The notes under the pieces: model-generated
What the model was told of the DNA's origin: nothing
What the model saw: only the letters and a program-made list of their open reading frames with translations
Databases searched by the model: none
Made by a program: the position numbers and the translations under genes
NCBI GenBank assembly: GCA_934635385.1
Contig: CAKTZI010000045.1
Location: 1-27,481 of the forward strand
Origin: an uncultured Kiritimatiellota bacterium
Lineage (GTDB): Bacteria; Verrucomicrobiota; Kiritimatiellia; RFP12; UBA1067
Length of the DNA: 27,481 bases
Direction: 5' to 3'
Shown here: in pieces, positions 25,101-27,481 of the stretch
Numbering within the stretch: the stretch's first letter is position 1
Layout of the letters: every line of letters starts with the position of its first letter

Positions 25101-25316
25101 CTCGGGCTGCTGCCGATGGCCTTTGCGTCAGGGGCCGGCGCGGTCGGCCGCCGGGAGATCGGCGTCACCGTGCTTGCCGGCATGGTCTCGGCGACGCTCG
25201 TCGGCCTCGCGTGCGTGCCGGGGCTCTTCGTCCTCTTCCGGCGCGGGGGACAGTTTCGCCGTCGCGAGCGGCTTGTTGCGGCAGGCGGGAACATGGCTTC
25301 GGCGATGCAAATCTAA
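22176..25316 (+). CDS. RND multidrug efflux pump, HAE1 type (AcrB-like)
   Basis: This 1046-residue protein has the full length and layout of HAE1-type RND pumps, which export drugs or other amphiphiles using the proton gradient. TM1 lies near residues 10-28, followed by PVAQYPDVAPP and the porter-domain motif YPGASAEEV. TM4 carries GLVVDDAIVVVERV with the proton-relay pair Asp405/Asp406. TM10 carries GLAAKNAILVVQFAK with Lys932. MTSSTFVLGLLPMAFASGAG near the end is also typical. The start at 22176 is preferred over one 15 bp upstream because it overlaps the adaptor stop (ATGA) and has GGAGG upstream. Substrate cannot be told from sequence; coupling to a glycan-active gene is noted separately. 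Confidence 0.95.
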   Translation: MIFVERPRLAAVGAIALSLAGLVALYSLPVAQYPDVAPPRIVVSCTYPGASAEEVLRTVAMPLEEGLNGVEGMLFMSGGSNDSGGYSCGITFEVGTDRDVALMKVQNRVQQQLSKLPVEVRNTGLSVRCASEDQLGFVCLRSPGGALSRFEISDYAYQAVQPALLRVSGVGDATVRGPQAAVRVWLDPQRLAACGLGTEEVVAAIRRQNVQASIGKVGASPTGNPDLLSLTLVSRGRLARPEEFGRIVVRTDAQGGQLFLSDVARTEIAQREYAYDSACDGVPAVAIDLSQLPGANAIDTVRRIRAAMADLAKRFPAGLEWSMPYDTTEYVGACLREIVETLLLTALLVALVCWLFLQDVRATLVPLVTIPVSLLATFTVLAAFGYSVNVLTLFALVLAIGLVVDDAIVVVERVQHLMASEGLSARDAANRAMRDVAGAVVSTTLVLLGIFVPVGFLGGVAGVVYRQFAVTLSAAVVFSAASALSLAPALCAVLLKGRPPAARGPFAWFNALLSRVRGTYLLVALALARRGAVLVLLLTLAALASASFARRIPKAFIPDEDLGVVKCDLNTPEGTTLPVTMRVCDEVSAEVRKIPGVRSVLSIAGDSYVGGVGENQAMMVVTLDSWSKRTDPGRSAEAIRDRIAEIAARTPLAVVRTFLPSSVPGLSSLGGVKVNVESRADIDTRRLDREVTRIARELEKSPKIREVAYGAIAQTPHLRLVVDREKCELLRVPLDTVYATLQHFLGSLYVNDVNLGVTVNRVTVQADWEGRQSAERALDLFVRSEAGAMVPLSALATFRDELGPCNAYRFNQYLFSAPNVRLAPGVSSGEGMAEVARILEAQLPRDYAYEWNGMSFHESRSRGNALFVFPLAVLFGYLFLVALYESWRTPLPVMLSAVFAVFGSLAVLLSCGFSLSIYAQLGLVLLVGLAAKNAILVVQFAKSAQERDGLSAEAAAAEGIRERFRAVLMTSSTFVLGLLPMAFASGAGAVGRREIGVTVLAGMVSATLVGLACVPGLFVLFRRGGQFRRRERLVAAGGNMASAMQI

Positions 25317-25374
25317 TGGACAAACACAGGTAAACAGGACAACAATGAACATGAAAACAAAGGAGATCAGGAAA

Positions 25375-27138
25375 ATGAACATGAAAACGAAATCGGGACT
25401 GCGGGCGGGGCTCGCGTGGGGCGCTTTCGCCGCGCTGGGGTGCGCGGCCGGGGCGGCGTGCGCGGCCCTGCCGCCGCTCGACCTGAACGGCAGCTGGGAC
25501 TTCCGCTTCGAGGAGGGCAAGCCCCTCGAGGCGGAGGCCGACCCCGACTTCACGGCGACGGACGCGATGTGCGTGCCGGGCTGCTACGACGCGATGCCGA
25601 AGTGGAGGATGAAGCGCGGCACGGGCCTCTACCGCCGCACGTTCACGCTCGCCGAGCCGGTGGCGAACGCCTGGCTCACGGTCGACGGCATCGGCCTGCG
25701 CGGCGACTTCCGTCTGGACGGGAGGCCGCTCGGCGTCTACCCGTATCCCTACGGACGGCTGGAGATCCCGACCGGGCCGCTCGCGGCGGGCACGCACACG
25801 CTCTTCGCCGCGCTCGACAACCGCCTCGACTGGGACACGATGAAGCTTGCGCGCACGTTCTACGACTTCTACTTCTACGGCGGCTTCTACCGGGGCGTCT
25901 CGCTCGTCTTCGACAACCGCCGCCTCTTCGTGCGGACGCGCGACTACCGGACTGGCACGGTCGAGATCGAGGCGGTCAACTTCAGGGAGAGGGACTTCGA
26001 CGCGACGCTCGTCTTTGACGTGACGAACGCGGTGCGCGCGACGTTCCGTGACGCGCGCGCGACGGTGCAGGTGCCCGCATTCCGCCTCTGGTCGCCCGAC
26101 GCGCCGAACCTCCATACGGTCGCCCTCACCCTCTCGCCCTCTCAACCTCCCGCCCTCTCAACCCGCTTCGGCATCCGCACCATCGAGGCGCGGGCGAGGA
26201 AACTCTGGCTCAACGGGCAGGAGATCTTCCTCAAGGGCGTCAACCGCCACGAGCAGTGCCCGGAGGGCGGCGCGACGACGAGCGAGTCGCAGATGGTGCG
26301 CGACATCCAGATCCTCAAGTCGCTCAACGCGAACTTCGTGCGCGGCGCGCACTACCAGCAGGCGCCGCGCTTCCTCGACCTCTGCGACGAGCTCGGCCTG
26401 CTCGTGTGGGAGGAGTCGCTCGGCTGGGGCAACGGGCAGACCTACACGAAGGAGGGGAAGATCGCCGAGCTGAAGGACCCCGACTTCATAGCCCAGCAGG
26501 TGCGCCAGACGCGCGAGATGGTGCGCACGAGCTTCAACCACCCCTCGGTCGTCATCTTCTCGTTCCTCAACGAGTGCGGCAGCGACAAGCCGGCGTGCAA
26601 GGCGCTCGTCGACGCGCTCATCGACACGATCAAGGCGGAGGATTCCGGTCGGCTCGTCACGTTCGCCTGCAACGTGATCGACAAGGACATCTGCAACGGG
26701 AAGACCGACCTCGTCGCGATCAACGCCTATCCGGGCACGATCCCGATGAATCCGGGCGACGCGGCGGAGCTCCGGCGGCAGGTCTTCGCGCGGTTCGACA
26801 GCGCGGCGAAGCGGTTCCGCGACCTCTACCCCGACAAGCCCATCATGGTCTCGGAGTCGGGCTGCGGCGCGTTCTACGGGCGGCACGACCCGTTCGCGTC
26901 CAACGGCAGCGAGGAGTTTCAGGACGAGTACCTGACGGACATCCTCGACGCGCTCTGGGGCAACCCCGACTACGTGGGCTACTCGATCTGGCAGTTCGCC
27001 GACACGCAGACGCACCACCGCAACTGCGGGAAGAAGGCGGGGCGGATGCTGGGGATCTCCATCGCGGGCATCGTCGACGCGCAGCGGCGTCCCAAGAAGT
27101 CCTGCGAGACGGTGAAGCGCTACTTCGCGCAGAAGTGA
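25375..27138 (+). CDS. Secreted GH2-family glycoside hydrolase (beta-glucuronidase/galactosidase-like)
   Basis: The 587-residue protein has a signal peptide (MNMKTKSGLRAGLAWGAFAA..., Ala/Gly/Cys-rich to about residue 33). The GH2 order is present: a sugar-binding jelly roll opening LDLNGSWDFRFEEGKPLEAE, a short immunoglobulin-like domain, and a TIM barrel with LKGVNRHEQCPEGG. The expected acid/base is Glu400 in FLNECGS and the nucleophile Glu494 in VSESGCG. The C-terminal segment IWQFADTQTHHRNCGKKAGR parallels the beta-glucuronidase NxK region, but an exact NxK is not conserved, so substrate is open. Start 25375 has AAGGAG 9 nt upstream. An in-frame ATG at 25345, with a weaker GGAC, would add ten residues (MNMKTKEIRK) duplicating the same N-terminal sequence. 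It starts 58 bp after the RND gene. Confidence 0.85.
   Translation: MNMKTKSGLRAGLAWGAFAALGCAAGAACAALPPLDLNGSWDFRFEEGKPLEAEADPDFTATDAMCVPGCYDAMPKWRMKRGTGLYRRTFTLAEPVANAWLTVDGIGLRGDFRLDGRPLGVYPYPYGRLEIPTGPLAAGTHTLFAALDNRLDWDTMKLARTFYDFYFYGGFYRGVSLVFDNRRLFVRTRDYRTGTVEIEAVNFRERDFDATLVFDVTNAVRATFRDARATVQVPAFRLWSPDAPNLHTVALTLSPSQPPALSTRFGIRTIEARARKLWLNGQEIFLKGVNRHEQCPEGGATTSESQMVRDIQILKSLNANFVRGAHYQQAPRFLDLCDELGLLVWEESLGWGNGQTYTKEGKIAELKDPDFIAQQVRQTREMVRTSFNHPSVVIFSFLNECGSDKPACKALVDALIDTIKAEDSGRLVTFACNVIDKDICNGKTDLVAINAYPGTIPMNPGDAAELRRQVFARFDSAAKRFRDLYPDKPIMVSESGCGAFYGRHDPFASNGSEEFQDEYLTDILDALWGNPDYVGYSIWQFADTQTHHRNCGKKAGRMLGISIAGIVDAQRRPKKSCETVKRYFAQK
26125..26162 (+). repeat. Low-complexity CCCTCTCAACC repeat inside the GH2 gene
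   Basis: The coding strand here contains direct repeats of CGCCCTCTCAACC within a pyrimidine-rich patch encoding LTLSPSQPPALS. The reading frame is kept. It sits at the end of the immunoglobulin-like domain just before the TIM barrel, where an insertion would be tolerated. Confidence 0.6.
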
Positions 27139-27154
27139 GGCGCGCTAGGTCTGC

Positions 27155-27191
27155 GTGGGGACAGGCCTCCGTTTTGTGGGGTCTGTCCCCA
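27155..27191. repeat. REP-like hairpin after the GH2 gene
   Basis: TGGGGACAG (27156-27164) pairs with CTGTCCCCA (27183-27191) around an 18-nt loop, 17 bp after the GH2 stop. It is the same word family as at 14216-14230. It could help end or stabilise the transcript, but there is no U-run. Confidence 0.65.
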
Positions 27192-27322
27192 GATTTGATG
27201 ATTGAAAATCAGCGAAACTCTTTCGTTTTGTAAAGATAGCAATGAAATGAGAATTTGATGCGGAAAATTCTCAGGTAGGGAATTCGCTTCTTCCTACCGT
27301 AACTAGCCGAATGAGAAATCAA
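27192..27322. other. Lower-GC spacer with two inverted repeats
   Basis: No gene is visible. GAGAATTT/AAATTCTC (27249-27272) and GGTAGG/CCTACC (27274-27298) are adjacent hairpins. The base composition is clearly lower in GC than the genes before it, suggesting imported DNA. Confidence 0.5.
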
Positions 27323-27460
27323 CAACTAACGGAACGAAAAGGCCGCAACTAACGGAACGGAATTGTCTCAACTAACGGAACGAAAACCCGTCAACTGACG
27401 GACTGGTGTTGGCGGGCGAGCAAAATGAGACAGTCCGGGCGGGCAAAATGAGACAGGCGA
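27323..27460. repeat. Six units with exact 23-bp period, two motif types
   Basis: Units begin at 27323, 27346, 27369 and 27392 with CAACTAACGGAACG (the fourth degenerate: CAACTGACGGACTG) followed by 9 variable bases. The same 23-bp step continues at 27415 and 27438 with a different core, GGCG(A/G)GCAAAATGAGACAG. Regular spacing of about two helical turns suggests an array of protein-binding sites. It may be the multi-repeat end of a transposon (for example IS21-type) lying beyond the window. Confidence 0.8.
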
Positions 27461-27481
27461 AAGGCGGCGAAACCCCTGCGG

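Noticed and set aside
27323..27460. CRISPR array
   Set aside because: The constant part is about 14 bp and the variable part 9 bp, too short for spacers, and the core changes type midway.

Overview
The window is high-GC bacterial DNA with every convincing gene on the + strand. It looks like a gut or other anaerobic member of the Kiritimatiellota/Verrucomicrobiota-Lentisphaerota group. This is inferred from LPS-type outer-membrane genes (LptD, LpxK), an anaerobe-type Thi4 thiazole synthase, large secreted glycan-active proteins including two GH71-type enzymes, secreted beta-strand-repeat surface proteins, and many short palindromic intergenic repeats. No rRNA, tRNA or CRISPR array was seen.

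Layout. 1-217 holds a C18 run and the promoter of lptD. 218-3619 is an lptD-lpxK pair for outer-membrane LPS. 3653-5226 is a thiamin unit: promoter, TPP riboswitch whose P1 helix contains the Shine-Dalgarno, thi4 and thiE. 5227-6004 is non-coding: a palindromic repeat, a promoter, and a leader with a string of hairpins and a C13 tract. 6005-7585 is a secreted beta-strand-rich surface protein. 7586-12862 carries two GH71-type glycoside hydrolases, each preceded by copies of a 'CACGGAG' palindromic repeat; the second ends in an FGE/SUMF1-like domain. 12863-14640 is a decayed accessory patch: another repeat copy in opposite orientation, a frameshifted hypothetical gene, a 323-bp element with 15-bp inverted ends, a small helix-turn-helix gene with operator-like repeats, REP-like repeats, and the C-terminal remnant of a Fic-family gene. 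14571-27138 reads as one co-directional transcription unit: a second surface protein split from its signal peptide by a G15 tract, a 1204-residue beta-helix + SGNH-hydrolase protein, an RND efflux adaptor and pump joined by ATGA overlaps, and a GH2 hydrolase. 27139-27481 has a REP-like hairpin and an array of six 23-bp-period units, perhaps the end of a mobile element beyond the window.

How it fits together. The secreted GH71, beta-helix/SGNH and GH2 proteins suggest extracellular or periplasmic breakdown of complex glycans, without SusC/SusD partners. The two surface proteins share a C-terminal motif, GK-[ST]-L ... G-[LM]-AVI-[IV]-R, and each is associated with a long G/C homopolymer, one in the leader and one at the signal-peptide junction. 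The most interesting hypothesis is slippage-controlled (phase-variable) expression of a family of exported proteins with a shared C-terminal tag; the main alternative is homopolymer sequencing or assembly error.
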